Below, piece after piece: positions 1-11,000 of a stretch of 64,000 bases of DNA (position 1 is the first letter of the stretch; each line of letters starts with the position of its first letter). The notes beneath the pieces are model-generated. The model was not told the origin of the DNA, ran no database searches, and worked only from the letters and a program-made list of their open reading frames with translations. The DNA comes from JAHEJE01 sp965216335 (GTDB taxonomy: Bacteria > Pseudomonadota > Alphaproteobacteria > Rhizobiales > Aestuariivirgaceae). Position numbers and translations under genes: made by a program. The stretch covers positions 3,348,001 through 3,412,000 of the forward strand of contig OZ244154.1 in NCBI GenBank assembly GCA_965216335.1. The letters are read 5' to 3'.

Positions 1-1194
1 TTCCCGTTCGAGGAGCGCGAGGCCGGTCGTCCCAGGCTGACATCGCCGCTGCACGGGCGTATGGCGAACGCCGGTGCCGTGTTTGGCCAGGCTTACGGGT
101 GGGAACGGCCGAACTGGTTCGCCCGGCCGGGTGATGATCGCGCGCCGGCACTGACGTTCAGGCGACCCGGCTGGTTTAACGCCGTTGCCGAGGAATGCCG
201 TGCCGCCAGCGAGCGCGTCGCGGTGGCCGATTTGTCGGTGTTCTCCAAGTTCGAAGTGACAGGGCAGGGGGCCGCCCGGATGCTCGATACACTTGGCACC
301 AACCGCCCGCCGCGCACGGTGGGCCGGGTCGGTCTTGTCCATGCCGTAACAGCCGCGGGTGGTGTGGCAAGCGAGTTCACGGTGGTCAAGGTGGCCGCGG
401 ATCGTTTCTATCTGACCAGCGCCGCCGCGGCGCGGCGCGTGGACCACGACCTGCTGTGCGGTCTGGCAGCCGGGGTTGGTGATGTCACGGTGTCCGACGT
501 GACCGAGCAGATCGGTGTTTTGGGTCTGATGGGTCCGAAGGCCGAAACCGTGCTGGCCGGCCTGACGCCGGCCGCTCTCGACCATGCGTTTTTCCCCTGG
601 TTGAGCGCGCAACGGATCAGCGTCGCCGGTGTCGATGTGCTGGCGCAGCGGGTGTCCTACATCGGCGAGGCAGGCTGGGAGCTCCATTGCGCCATGACGT
701 CGTTGCCGGCGCTGTATGACGCCGTGATGGACGAGGGCAGGACACACGGCATCGGCCACTACGGCGCCTACGCCGCCAACGCCATGCGGCTGGAGAAGGG
801 TTATCCGGCCTGGGGCTTGGACCTGGGCACCGAACGCTCACCGATTGAGGCCGGACTTGAAAGGTTCGTGCAAACCGCCGGGCGCATGTTCACTGGGGCT
901 GAAGCTCTTCTGTGCAGGGACGTTGAGTACAAGCTTCGCCTGCTTGAGGTGGAGCCGGGACGCTGCGAACCGTTTGCCTTGCACCCGGTATTTGCCGGCG
1001 ATGAGGTTACCGGTTTGGTGACGTCGGCCGCCCACGGCCACCGCACCGACAAGCTGCTGGCGCTGGCCTACATCCGTCATGAGAGCCCGGGCGGTTTGTC
1101 CATCGAGGTCTGCGGCCACAGGTTGAAAGCCCGCATCCTCGATGAGGCACCCTATGACCCGGGAAACCTGCGGCTTCGAACAAATGGTTGTTGA
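1..1194 (+). CDS. FAD-dependent dimethylglycine/sarcosine dehydrogenase-like protein, C-terminal GcvT part (5' end outside window)
   Basis: The reading frame is open from base 1, so the gene begins before the window. The first internal ATG at 61 is not a likely start, because the conserved stretch with GWERPNWF that links the FAD half to the folate half in this family spans it. The visible 397 residues are the GcvT-type tetrahydrofolate-binding (aminomethyltransferase) half, with family segments such as IGEAGWELH and ANAMRLEKGY near the middle. Family members oxidatively demethylate N-methylated glycines and pass the methyl group to folate. The substrate cannot be fixed from this half. A full-length paralogue lies at 12193-14616. 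The gene converges on the molybdoenzyme operon with about 95 bp between them. Confidence 0.82.
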   Translation, partial: FPFEEREAGRPRLTSPLHGRMANAGAVFGQAYGWERPNWFARPGDDRAPALTFRRPGWFNAVAEECRAASERVAVADLSVFSKFEVTGQGAARMLDTLGTNRPPRTVGRVGLVHAVTAAGGVASEFTVVKVAADRFYLTSAAAARRVDHDLLCGLAAGVGDVTVSDVTEQIGVLGLMGPKAETVLAGLTPAALDHAFFPWLSAQRISVAGVDVLAQRVSYIGEAGWELHCAMTSLPALYDAVMDEGRTHGIGHYGAYAANAMRLEKGYPAWGLDLGTERSPIEAGLERFVQTAGRMFTGAEALLCRDVEYKLRLLEVEPGRCEPFALHPVFAGDEVTGLVTSAAHGHRTDKLLALAYIRHESPGGLSIEVCGHRLKARILDEAPYDPGNLRLRTNGC

Positions 1195-1289
1195 GCACGG
1201 CTATCCGGCTCAGCGAGCATTACTCTTTCCCCCTTCCTCGTGGAAGGAAACCTTCGGGCGAGGATCGGTGCTGCTGGCACCCACCGCTA

Positions 1290-2225
1290 TCAGGCCGCCT
1301 GTTTGCCGGAGTAGAGGTTGACGACATGTTCGGCCTCGGCAAAGAACAGCCAGCGCTCGGCGACCGCGCCGAGGGCGGCAAACAGGATGGCGAGGATGGC
1401 GACCACTGTTGACAGCGGTGCCGGGATGAACAACGTCGCAACGGCCATGCCGGCGGCAATGGCCAGCGCTGTGATGACATTGCGGCGCAGCTTGGCGGCA
1501 TGCTTGCGGGCAACGCGGAAGCCCATTTCCTTCATCAGATAGTTCGGTGCGGTATGCGGCGCCTCGAACTGGCGCACCTTGCCGAGATGGCCGAGGCCTG
1601 TTGCGGCCTCGATGGTGTGAGTCCGCTCATCGGCGTCGATAGCTTTCCAGTACGCCAGCTTCAAGGCGATTGCCGCGATCAGACCGCCGGCAGCGAAGAT
1701 CACCTGCACTGTCTGTTCGCGGCCGAAGACGTGCGCCACGGCAAGCAGCAGCGTGGCACCGGTCGCCAGCGCAAACACCAGATAAACCGGCACCACCAGC
1801 GGGTGCCGCCATTGCCGGATGGTCGGCAGCGCAGCGTAGATCTTGCCGGTGCAATAGACCGTGGCGGCGCACATTGCCGCTGTCAGGACGCCCCACATGG
1901 CGATGCCTGGTCCGGCGAACGTCCAGACTGCGCCGAACAGCAGCGCGGGAACGAATGTGACGACCGCCGCCACGCCTTCACGCGACAGCCATGACGAACG
2001 CCACTGCGACAGGGCGCGCCAGGCCCGTTCCGGGTGGCCGAGATGGAAGGTCGAGGCCAACAGCCCGCCAACGATCAGGCCCAGCGCGATGACCAGTGAG
2101 GTAATGGCGAAACCGGTGCTTGAGGCCGGGCCATGGCTGGCACCGGCGAGACCGAGCAGGGCCAGCATGCCGTAACCGGCGCCCGATGCGGTGGTGAACA
2201 AGATGACGGAGTAGGCGGGATGCAT
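1290..2225 (-). CDS. soeC: DmsC/NrfD-like membrane anchor of molybdoenzyme (SoeC-like)
   Basis: A 311-residue very hydrophobic protein of the DMSO reductase anchor (DmsC) family with about eight predicted membrane helices, the first at roughly residues 5-30. It begins 14 bp after the Fe-S subunit and ends a three-gene operon in the order catalytic, Fe-S, anchor. Its expected job is to bind the Fe-S subunit to the cytoplasmic membrane and exchange electrons with the quinone pool. The size, gene order and lack of a Tat signal on the catalytic subunit fit the cytoplasmic sulfite-oxidising SoeABC enzyme. A DMSO or related reductase anchor remains possible. The family is clear but the substrate is inference. 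Confidence 0.72.
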   Translation of the reverse strand: MHPAYSVILFTTASGAGYGMLALLGLAGASHGPASSTGFAITSLVIALGLIVGGLLASTFHLGHPERAWRALSQWRSSWLSREGVAAVVTFVPALLFGAVWTFAGPGIAMWGVLTAAMCAATVYCTGKIYAALPTIRQWRHPLVVPVYLVFALATGATLLLAVAHVFGREQTVQVIFAAGGLIAAIALKLAYWKAIDADERTHTIEAATGLGHLGKVRQFEAPHTAPNYLMKEMGFRVARKHAAKLRRNVITALAIAAGMAVATLFIPAPLSTVVAILAILFAALGAVAERWLFFAEAEHVVNLYSGKQAA

Positions 2226-2239
2226 GCTTCAGGTCTCCA

Positions 2240-3004
2240 TCAGCCGGACAGCTTTTTGTCGAGCCAGGCAAACAGCCGGTCAGCCGCCGTGCCGGAAGCT
2301 CCGGAAACGGCTTCGTGTTCGAGAGTGCTAGGGCCGGCGTCTCTGGCCGCATCGCGGCGCGGGCGTGGAGGCAGGTACTTGTTGACCGGCTTGTAATCCA
2401 TCTCCGGCAGCAGGTCGTAGCCGCCGCGCTGCTTGACGAGCTGCGAGATATCGCTATCCGCATTCCCCAGATCGCCGAAATGGCGAGCGCCGGTCGGGCA
2501 GGCGCGCACGCAGGCCGGCAGCCGGTCTTCCGGCTCCAGGTGTTCGTTATAGATACGGTCGACGCACAGGGTGCATTTCTTCATTACACCGTCGAGATGG
2601 TCGTACTCACGCGCGCCGTACGGACAGGCCCAAGAGCACAGTTTGCAGCCGATGCAGGTGTCCGGGTTGACCAGCACGATGCCGTCCTCTTCGCGCTTGT
2701 AGGAGGCGCCGGTCGGGCACACGGTAACGCAGGCCGGCTGCTCGCAATGCAGGCATGAGCGCGGGAAGTGCACGGTCTGGGCGCTTGCGCCTTCGCCGGC
2801 CTCATAGGCGTGGACACGGTTCAGCCACGGTCCCATCGGCTCGGCGCCATAAGGGTCGTCTTCGGTCAGCGGGGCAGAGTAGCCCTGGGTGTTCCATTCC
2901 TTGCACGACACCGCGCAAGCCTGACAGCCGACGCAGATGTCGAGGTCGATGACCAGGCCAAGCTTCTTTTGGCCGGGCCTGGTGGTGTCGGGCAGCGTCG
3001 TCAT
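2240..3004 (-). CDS. soeB: Four-cluster ferredoxin-type Fe-S subunit of molybdoenzyme (SoeB-like)
   Basis: A 254-residue DmsB/NrfC-type electron-transfer subunit. Four cysteine groups are visible in order: CVGCQACAVSC near residue 24, CLHCEQPACVTVCP near 85, CIGCKLCSWACP near 117 and CTLC...CVRACP near 144-170. These can bind four [4Fe-4S] clusters. The last 50 residues are polar and variable. The ATG overlaps the stop of the catalytic subunit by 4 bases (ATGA), indicating translational coupling. It should carry electrons between the molybdenum subunit and the membrane anchor. Assignment as SoeB follows from the operon context. Confidence 0.8.
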   Translation of the reverse strand: MTTLPDTTRPGQKKLGLVIDLDICVGCQACAVSCKEWNTQGYSAPLTEDDPYGAEPMGPWLNRVHAYEAGEGASAQTVHFPRSCLHCEQPACVTVCPTGASYKREEDGIVLVNPDTCIGCKLCSWACPYGAREYDHLDGVMKKCTLCVDRIYNEHLEPEDRLPACVRACPTGARHFGDLGNADSDISQLVKQRGGYDLLPEMDYKPVNKYLPPRPRRDAARDAGPSTLEHEAVSGASGTAADRLFAWLDKKLSG

Positions 3005-5859
3005 GACGGCTTCCTTTCACCGGTAAAACGCGACACCGGCGGGCGGGACTTAAGGCCCTTCGGCTTGTTGATATCGGGAAACTGGGGTTCGCTCATCGCA
3101 AACGCTTCGGCTTCGGCCTTTTCGACTTTCACCCGCAGGTCATACCAGGCCGCCTGGCCGGTCACCGGATCGGAATTGGAGTAGCGGTAACCACCTGCGC
3201 GCTCCGGCAGCAGGTCGGAGATGACGTGATTGAGCAGGAAACCTTTGCGCGCTTCAGGTGCATCCTTGGCCAGGTTCCAGGCACCGGCCCGTTTGCCGAT
3301 CGCGTTCCAGGTCCACACCGTGTCGCGGTTGACACCGTCCATCAGCTTGGCCTGCACCTTGATGCGGCCATGGTGCGAGGTGACATGCACCCAGTCACCG
3401 TCCTTGATGCCCAGTTCAGCGCCTTTTTCGTACGACATGTACAACCAGTTGCGATTGAAGATCTGGCGCAGCCAGGCGTTCTGCGTGCCCCAGGAGTGAT
3501 ACATCGCCATCGGCCGCTGGGTGACGGCGTGCAGGGGGAATTCATCGCGATCGACGATGGCCTCCTCGAACGGCGTGTACCAGAACGGCAGCGGATCGAA
3601 GTAGGTTTGCACCCGACCGGCGTGTTCGTCCGGCACGGTGATATCGCCATGCCCTTCCGCGGCAAGGCGGAACTTCTGCATCGGTTCCAGGTAGAGCTGG
3701 AAGATGACCGGACTGGTCGACAGGCGGAAGTTCATTTTGACCGAGAAATTCAGGGCATCGATGTTGGCGTGACGCATGTACAGCTCGTTCGGCTGCATCT
3801 CCTGATGCCAGAAGCCGCCGTTCTCGATGTATTTCTCGAGTTGGTTGGCATTGGGCGCGCCGGACCCATGCTGATCGCCGTCGCTGCCGCGCCAGCCGGC
3901 CAACGGGCCGACGCCCGGTTTGCGTTCGTGATTGACGATGTAGTCCGGATAGCCGCCGGGATATTTCGGCGTGCCGTCTTTATTGCTGAAGCCGGGCAGG
4001 CCCAGCCGTGCGCCAAGATCAATCAGCACATCCTGAAACGGGCGGACATCGCGGTCCGGCATGACGACCGGATGGCGAATGGCATCTGCCGGCCCGTTCG
4101 GCTCCGAGATCGGCCGGTCGAGTAGCGAGATGCAGTCCCAGCGCTCCAGATAGGTGGTGTCCGGCAGGATCAGATCGGCGTAGGGAACGGTCTCGGAAAA
4201 GTAAGCGTCCGAATAGATGATTTTCGGGATCACGTACTCGCCGGTATCAGGGTCTTTCGCGGTGAGCTGGCGGATGGTGTCGGATGGGTTCATCGCCGAG
4301 TTCCAGCCCATGTTGGCCATGTAGAGAAACAGCACCTCGATCGGGTACGGATCGCCCTTGGCCGCGTTGTTGATGACCGTGTGCATCAGGCCATGGGCGG
4401 CAAAGGGCGCTTCCCATGTGAAAGCCTTGTCGATGCGCTGTGGCGAACCGTCATCGTTGAGCAACAGGTCGGCGGGGCTCATGGGAAATCCAAGGTGTGG
4501 GCCGCCGAGCGGCTCGGCGCGCATATCATCGGCCCGCCTGCCGGCCGGTTTGATCCACGGTGGGGTCTGCTTGGGGTACGGCGCCTTGTATCGAAAGCCG
4601 CCGGGGCAATCGATGCTGCCCAGCAGCACCTGCAGGATGTGGATCATGCGGCAGGTGTGGAAGCCGTTCGAGTGGGCCGAGATGCCGCGCATGGCGTGCA
4701 TGGAGATCGGGCGGCCGATCATCTTGTCGTGCTTGCGGCCGGCCCAGTCGGTCCAGGGGATGTCGAGGACGACCTCGTCCTTGAATGCCGTATGGGCCAG
4801 TTCGGCGGCGATACGCCGGATGGTTTCGGCCGGAACGCCCGTCATTTCCGCCACCGCGTCCGGTGCGTATTGTTCGTCCAGGAAGCGTTCGGCGAGAAGC
4901 TGGAAAGCCGGAACGGCTCGGCGCCCGTCGGCAAGCTTCACCTCGCCGGAAAGCGCCGGGTTGTGATCCGTCGACAGGGCACGGACCGGCCCGCCCGTGT
5001 CCTTGTCCCAGGCCATCGGGCGATCCTCGCCGTCGCGAACGAACAGGCCGTGGTCCGGCCCGCCCTCGTTCTGAACGACCAGCCAGGTGACGTTGGTGTA
5101 GCGGATCAGATAGTCGAAATCGACCTGGCCGGAGCTCAACAGCTCGTGGATAAGCGCTGCGACGAACAGGCCGTCGGTGCCGGGCCGGATGCCGACCCAT
5201 TCGTCGGCGATGGCCGAATAGCCGGTCTTGACCGGATTGATCGAGACGAACTTGGCACCGCGCGTCTTGAGCTGTCCGAGCGCCTTCTTCAACGGGTTGG
5301 ATCCGTGCTCCTCTGCAACGCCAAACAGCATGAAATACTTGGTGTGATCCCAGTCCGGTTCGCCGAACTCCCAGAACGCGCCGCCGATGGTATAGAGCCC
5401 AGCGGCAGCCATGTTGACCGAACAGAAGCCGCCGTGCGCGGCATAGTTCGGCGTGCCGTACTGGATGGCCCACCAGCCGGTGAGCGATTGGCTCTGGTCG
5501 CGGCCGGTGAAAAAGGCCAGCTTGCGCGGATCGGTATGGCGCACTTCGGACAGCCACATGGTTGCGGTCCTGAGGGCTTCTTCCCATTCGATCTCGCGGA
5601 ACTCGCCGGAACCGCGCTCGCCGACCCGGATCAGCGGTTTGGTCAGCCGTGCCGGCGAATAGTGCTGCATGATGCCGGCCGAACCCTTGCCGCACAGCAC
5701 GCCCTTGTTGATCGGGTGGTCGCGGTTGCCTTCGATATAGCGCACCGTGCCGTCCTTGAGATAGACCTTGATGCCGCAACGACAGGCGCACATGTAGCAG
5801 GTCGTTGTCTTGACCTCGTCCCAGTTCTTGACTGAGGTATCCACCACGGGTTGGTTCAC
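3001..5859 (-). CDS. soeA: Molybdopterin oxidoreductase catalytic subunit (SoeA-like sulfite dehydrogenase)
   Basis: A 952-residue member of the complex iron-sulfur molybdoenzyme (DMSO reductase) family. The N-terminus carries a [4Fe-4S] motif with Cys at 21, 24, 28 and 56 (CYMCACRC ... LCGKG), followed by the molybdopterin domains. The C-terminal dinucleotide-binding domain includes a TQRPMAMYHSWGTQNAW segment. I chose the GTG at 5859 because AAGGTGG precedes it by about 4 bases. The frame stays open up to an ATG at 6000, but that extension of 47 residues looks unlike the family. No Tat signal is seen, so the enzyme should be cytoplasmic, as known for SoeABC, which oxidises sulfite to sulfate and reduces quinone. 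Other substrates cannot be excluded. Confidence 0.75.
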   Translation of the reverse strand: MNQPVVDTSVKNWDEVKTTTCYMCACRCGIKVYLKDGTVRYIEGNRDHPINKGVLCGKGSAGIMQHYSPARLTKPLIRVGERGSGEFREIEWEEALRTATMWLSEVRHTDPRKLAFFTGRDQSQSLTGWWAIQYGTPNYAAHGGFCSVNMAAAGLYTIGGAFWEFGEPDWDHTKYFMLFGVAEEHGSNPLKKALGQLKTRGAKFVSINPVKTGYSAIADEWVGIRPGTDGLFVAALIHELLSSGQVDFDYLIRYTNVTWLVVQNEGGPDHGLFVRDGEDRPMAWDKDTGGPVRALSTDHNPALSGEVKLADGRRAVPAFQLLAERFLDEQYAPDAVAEMTGVPAETIRRIAAELAHTAFKDEVVLDIPWTDWAGRKHDKMIGRPISMHAMRGISAHSNGFHTCRMIHILQVLLGSIDCPGGFRYKAPYPKQTPPWIKPAGRRADDMRAEPLGGPHLGFPMSPADLLLNDDGSPQRIDKAFTWEAPFAAHGLMHTVINNAAKGDPYPIEVLFLYMANMGWNSAMNPSDTIRQLTAKDPDTGEYVIPKIIYSDAYFSETVPYADLILPDTTYLERWDCISLLDRPISEPNGPADAIRHPVVMPDRDVRPFQDVLIDLGARLGLPGFSNKDGTPKYPGGYPDYIVNHERKPGVGPLAGWRGSDGDQHGSGAPNANQLEKYIENGGFWHQEMQPNELYMRHANIDALNFSVKMNFRLSTSPVIFQLYLEPMQKFRLAAEGHGDITVPDEHAGRVQTYFDPLPFWYTPFEEAIVDRDEFPLHAVTQRPMAMYHSWGTQNAWLRQIFNRNWLYMSYEKGAELGIKDGDWVHVTSHHGRIKVQAKLMDGVNRDTVWTWNAIGKRAGAWNLAKDAPEARKGFLLNHVISDLLPERAGGYRYSNSDPVTGQAAWYDLRVKVEKAEAEAFAMSEPQFPDINKPKGLKSRPPVSRFTGERKPS

Positions 5860-6116
5860 CGGACCACCTTGCCTTTGAGTGTGTTTTCGCGCGCCATATA
5901 GCCACTGAAACCGGTCGGAGGTATACAGGCAATCGGACGCATTTTGTGGGGCCAGTTTCCGCACTGGCCCGGTGCGGCAAGATCGTGAGGTCAAATTCAT
6001 CGCCTAGCCCGGCCAAACCCGCTAAACTGGTGCTATAAGCGGGCAGCGGATTGGCCACAATTCTGCCTTGCCGGCCTGTTTGTGGGTACCGGGGACAGCG
6101 TCAGGGCGTACACAAG

Positions 6117-8021
6117 GTGTTGCAGTTCGTGTCGAGAGTTTTGAGCACAGTGCTGGTTCTGCTCTGCCTGGCCTTTCAGCCTGTGCCTGCCCACGCGCTG
6201 AATATTTTTGGCTTTACGCTGTTTGAAGACGATGCCGAGGAGGCCGGCGAAGTCGTTGATCCTGTTGCCTATTCCGCCACATTGACGCTGTCCAGCGCCG
6301 ATGCCGATCTGCTCGATGCCCTGAACGAGGCCTCGCTGCTGGTGCGCAAACAGGATGTTCCGCCGTCCGGTACCGTCGGTTTGGTGTCACGTGCCCGGGA
6401 TGATCAGGCAAACCTTTTGGCCCAGCTTTATGAACGTGCCCGCTACGGTGCTACGGTTTCGATTTCCATCGCCGGACGGCCGCTGGAGACAATCAATGCA
6501 ACCGACACCCTGCCGCGTGTCGGCGGGCGGGTGCATGTGACGGTCAACGTTTCCGAGGGGCCCGAGTTCAGCTTTGGGCAGATTTCGGTGACCGGCAGGC
6601 AGCCGGCGCTGGGGCGCGAGGCGGCAGCCGGCGCCGGTCTGGTGCAAGGCGATTCGGCATCCTCCCGCACCATCCTGGCCGGCGAACAGGCGATCGTCGC
6701 CGCCTGGCGCGAGGCCGGCTATCCCTTTGCCGAAATCGCCGACCGCCAGGTGGTCGCCGATCACGCCACGCGCCGGCTGGATGTCGCGCTGACGGTGAAA
6801 CCCGGTCCGCGCGCCACACTTGGTAATGTCGAAATCAGAGGGGCTGACCGCCTCGACGAGGCGTTTCTGATCCGCCAGGCCGAAGTGCCCTATGGCGCCC
6901 CTTACCACCCGGCCACCGTTGAGCGCGCCCGGCGCAATCTCACCAAGCTTGATGCGCTGGCCAGCGTTTCGGCCCGCGTGGCCCGCCGGCCCGGCCCGGA
7001 TGGCCATCATCCGGTGATCATCAAGGTGTCCGAGCGCAAGCGCCGCACCATCGGCATCGGCGCCGACTACTCCAGCACCGAAGGTGCCGGCGGCCAGGTG
7101 TTCTGGCAGCACCGCAACCTGTTCGGTCATGCCGAGACATTGCGGCTGGAGGCCCGCGTCGGCCGCCTGTTCGAAGCCGATACGCTGGATGAGTACGACG
7201 CCCTGTTTTCCGCGCTTCTGAGCATACCCGGCGTCTGGGGCCCGCGCACCCGGCTCGATCTCAAGGCGTTGGCGGTCCAGGAAGACCCGGACCCCTACAA
7301 CCGGCGCGGGGTGGTCGGAGAGGCGACGCTCGTCCATGAGCTGAACGAGCAAACCGAACTGCGCGCCGGCATCGTCTTCGACTGGGCCCGCATCGACGAC
7401 GCCTTTGGGCGCAACTACTACACGCTGGTCGGCCTGCCGCTCAGTGTGATCTATGACAGCCGCGACAATGCGCTCGATGCCTCCGAGGGCATCTATGCCC
7501 GCCTGCTCGCCGAGCCGCAGATCGAGCTGAGCTCTAACGCCCTGTTCTTCAAAACCGATGCCGAACTGCGCAGCTACTATGCGTTCGATGACGACAAGCG
7601 CTTCATCCTGGCCGGCCGCGCGCTCGCCGGCGTCATCGCCGGTGCCGACATCGAAGACATCCCGGCCCACCGGCGGTTCTATGCCGGCGGCGGCGGCTCG
7701 GTGCGCGGCTATGACTATCTCAACATCGGACCGCGTGTTGACGGCTTCGGCGCCACCGGTGGCCTGGCCCGCGTCGAAGGCTCGCTGGAAGCCCGCATCA
7801 AGGTCACCGACACCATCGGCATCGTACCGTTCATCGATGCCGGCCTGGTGACCGAGACAACCACTTTCGGCGGCACCGATGACTTCCAGATCGGTGTCGG
7901 TTTCGGCCTGCGCTACTACACGTCCGTCGGCCCGATCCGCCTCGACGTGGCCATCCCGCTTGATCCCCGCACCGGCGATCCCGATTTCGCCGTGCTGGCC
8001 GGCATAGGGCAGGCTTTCTGA
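6117..8021 (+). CDS. tamA: TamA, outer-membrane Omp85 component of the translocation and assembly module
   Basis: The protein has a signal peptide (hydrophobic stretch LSTVLVLLCLAFQPVPAHA, likely cut after AHA), POTRA-like segments to about residue 310, then an Omp85/BamA-family beta-barrel ending in phenylalanine as expected for outer-membrane proteins. The barrel contains the family VRGYDY segment. The open frame extends upstream only to a TTG at 6051, which lacks a ribosome site. GTG at 6117 or at 6129 (preceded by AAGG) gives a normal signal peptide, and I use 6117. Its stop and the tamB start overlap (TGATG), so the pair is an operon. TamA with TamB moves lipids and some outer-membrane proteins across the envelope. 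Confidence 0.88.
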   Translation: MLQFVSRVLSTVLVLLCLAFQPVPAHALNIFGFTLFEDDAEEAGEVVDPVAYSATLTLSSADADLLDALNEASLLVRKQDVPPSGTVGLVSRARDDQANLLAQLYERARYGATVSISIAGRPLETINATDTLPRVGGRVHVTVNVSEGPEFSFGQISVTGRQPALGREAAAGAGLVQGDSASSRTILAGEQAIVAAWREAGYPFAEIADRQVVADHATRRLDVALTVKPGPRATLGNVEIRGADRLDEAFLIRQAEVPYGAPYHPATVERARRNLTKLDALASVSARVARRPGPDGHHPVIIKVSERKRRTIGIGADYSSTEGAGGQVFWQHRNLFGHAETLRLEARVGRLFEADTLDEYDALFSALLSIPGVWGPRTRLDLKALAVQEDPDPYNRRGVVGEATLVHELNEQTELRAGIVFDWARIDDAFGRNYYTLVGLPLSVIYDSRDNALDASEGIYARLLAEPQIELSSNALFFKTDAELRSYYAFDDDKRFILAGRALAGVIAGADIEDIPAHRRFYAGGGGSVRGYDYLNIGPRVDGFGATGGLARVEGSLEARIKVTDTIGIVPFIDAGLVTETTTFGGTDDFQIGVGFGLRYYTSVGPIRLDVAIPLDPRTGDPDFAVLAGIGQAF

Positions 8022-11000
8022 TGCGGCGGCTTATTCTCAAATCGGCCGCCGGCCTGATCGTTCTTATTGCCGTCCTTGGCGCCACCCTGCTCGGCGCCCA
8101 GGAACAGACCGCCAAGGGTCTCGTCGAGGGCATGCTGCAGGACATCCTGTCCGGTGATGGCCGCGATGTTGTGGTCGAGGATGTCAGTATCGCTGTCAGC
8201 GGCGATGTCACAGCGCGGCGGGTGGAGGTGCGCGACGATGCCGGCGCCTGGCTGGTGCTCGAAGGCCTGAACCTCGACTGGCAGCCGTTGTCGCTGCTGT
8301 CGGAGAGCCTGGAAATCGATGCCGTTACCGTCGAGCGCATTGCGGTATCCCGCCTGCCCGAAGCCGGTGAAACCGAGGTCGGGACGCCACAGGAGCTGTC
8401 CGGCCTGACCAATGCCAATATCACCCGCCTGGAGGTCGAACGCCTGGAACTCGCCGAAGCGCTTGCGGGACAGGCTGCCGTGCTGCGCATCGAGGGTACC
8501 GGCCGGGTGCGCCAGTCGCCGCCGGAAGCCGCGTTCGACATTGCCGCCCGCCGCATCGACGGCACCGATGGCGAGTTAACGGCGCGCGCCCTGATCGACC
8601 CGGTTTCGCGTGGCCTGTCGCTTGAGCTGGAGTTGCACGAGCCGGCCGGAGGTTTTGCGGTCAATCTGCTCAACATCCGTGGCACCCCGCGTGTCGACAT
8701 GGCGATGACAGCCGACGGCACGCTGGACAACTGGACCGGTGCCTTCACCCTCGATCTTGATGGAACACGCACGTTGAACGGCAATGCCACCGGGCGGGAC
8801 GCAAAGACCGGCAAGCGCCTGAACGTCGAGGCTGCCGGCGATTTGAGTCGCCTGGTTCCGGTCGAGGTTGGCAATCTGCTCGGCGGTTCCGCCGAGCTTG
8901 TGGCCGCCGCGGTGTTCAAGCCGGGCGGCGGTGCGGCAAACATCGAGCGCATCCGTCTCGGCAACGACGCCCTGCAGCTGCGTCTGGCCGGGCCGGTCGA
9001 CTGGACCGGCGATGGCAGCGATCTGTCAATCGAACTGCGCAGTTTGAGCGATGGTGCCCTGACGCTCTACCAGGCGAGCGGGGCAGACGGTCCGGTCACC
9101 GCGTCCGGCCTAAACGCCGATGCGCGCATCACCGGCAACATGATCAATCCGAAATGGGCTTTCACGGCACTCGCCGAGGCGATAGATGCCGATGCGGCGG
9201 CCGCGGGCAAACTGCGCCTTGACCTGAACGGCCAGGGCGTTGCGCCGGCAACCGGACCTGTCAGTGTCGCGGGCACGCTTGAGGGCGAACTGCACAACGG
9301 CCGCAAGGACAGCCTGCCGCCCGTCATTACCGGTCCTTTGAAGGCCGAACTTAGCCTGCGTGCCGGTCAGGACAGCAAGGTTGAGCTGACCCGGCTTGAC
9401 GTTTCCGCCGGTGAGATCGATGCCGATGCCAGGGGCACGCTCGACACCGGCAGCGGCGCCTATGACATTGCCGCCAGTGCCCGGACAAGTTCGCCGGCCA
9501 CCGGCGTGGACAGCCTCGACCGGCTGTTGGCCGGCAGTGTCAATTTTTCCGGAGAACTCAGCAGCGCCGGCGATGGTACGGTGATCTTGAAGGGCACCAA
9601 ACTCATTGCCAAAGCCGTGCGCGCGGAACTGAGCGGCAGCCTGTCGGCCACGGACCAGGATCTGCGCTTCCTGGCCGCTGTTAGCGATCTCTCCCGGCTC
9701 AACGACAACACGGAAGGCAACGTGGCTGTTTCCGGTTCCGTTACCGGCACCCGTGCGGCGCCGCACCTGAAGTTGACCGGAGGCGGCGAGGCGATCAGCC
9801 TGCTCGATCGGCCGCTGACGGAACCGTCACTGGTGGCAGATTTGACGCTCAGTCGCGACAAGCCGTCCGGCACGGTTTCGTTTACCGGCCGGCTTGATGG
9901 CCGCCCGGTCAGCCTCAATGCGGATATCGCCAGCGAAGCGGATGGTACCCGTGTTCTGAAGAGATTGATTGCCAGGGCAGGGGATGCCGAGCTGTCCGGC
10001 CAGCTGCGGTTGCCGCGCGACGAGAGCCAGGCGAGCGGCCGGTTTACCGTGGCGGTTCCCGACCTAGCGGATATCGCGCCGTTTCTGTTGAGCGAGGCGA
10101 GCGGCAGCCTGAACGGCGAAGTTGTGCTCGACCATCAGGCCGGCGAAGGCCGGTTGACCGCCAGCTTTAACGGTGACGCCATCGAACTGGATGACATCGC
10201 TGCGGCTGCGTTGACAGCCGATATCCGTATTGCCGACCCGCTGGGCGCGCCACGACCCTCCGGCACGGCCCGCCTTGACCGGGTGCGGGCTGGTGGCATG
10301 AGCTTCTCGGCCATCGATCTCGATGCCAAGGAGACCGGCGCTGACAGTTTCGACGTGGCGCTCAAGGCTGCCGGGAGCGATTTGTCGATTGACGCACAGG
10401 CTGCCGCACGGCTGACCGACGCCGTCTGGACCATCGATGTGAACCGTCTGAGCGGCGCCGCTCAGGGCATCGCCTTCAGATCAAGTGCTCCGTTCCAGTT
10501 GCAGCGCACCGCCGCCGGGGCGGTCTCGGTCAGCGATGCAAGGCTGGCGATCGGAAACGGCCAGGTCTCGGCACGGGGCAACGTTTCACCGGATTTGGGT
10601 CTCGATGTCGTCCTCCGCTCGGTTCCGCTCAATGCCTTTGCCCGCATTGCGTCGCTGCCGGGTCTTGCCGGCACGCTCGATGGCGAGGCGCGGCTGACCG
10701 GGCGGACGTCGCGGCCCGACGGCACCTTTCGGCTGGCAGGGGCGGGCGTGACCTTTGGCGAACTGCGGGCTCAAGGCCTAAAACCTGTTTCGTTCACAAC
10801 GCGCGGCCGCTTGTCTCGGGGGACCATCGACCTTAATGGCACCGCCAAATCCGGTGGCGCGCTGACCAGCGACATCTCCGGCACGGTGGTGCTCGGACCG
10901 CCGGCGCGTCTCGATCTGCGCATCAATGGCCGCAGCACCGGCAAGGCATTCACCGATCGCCTGGCCCGCGACGGGGTGCGCTTTGAGGGCGACGTGCGCT

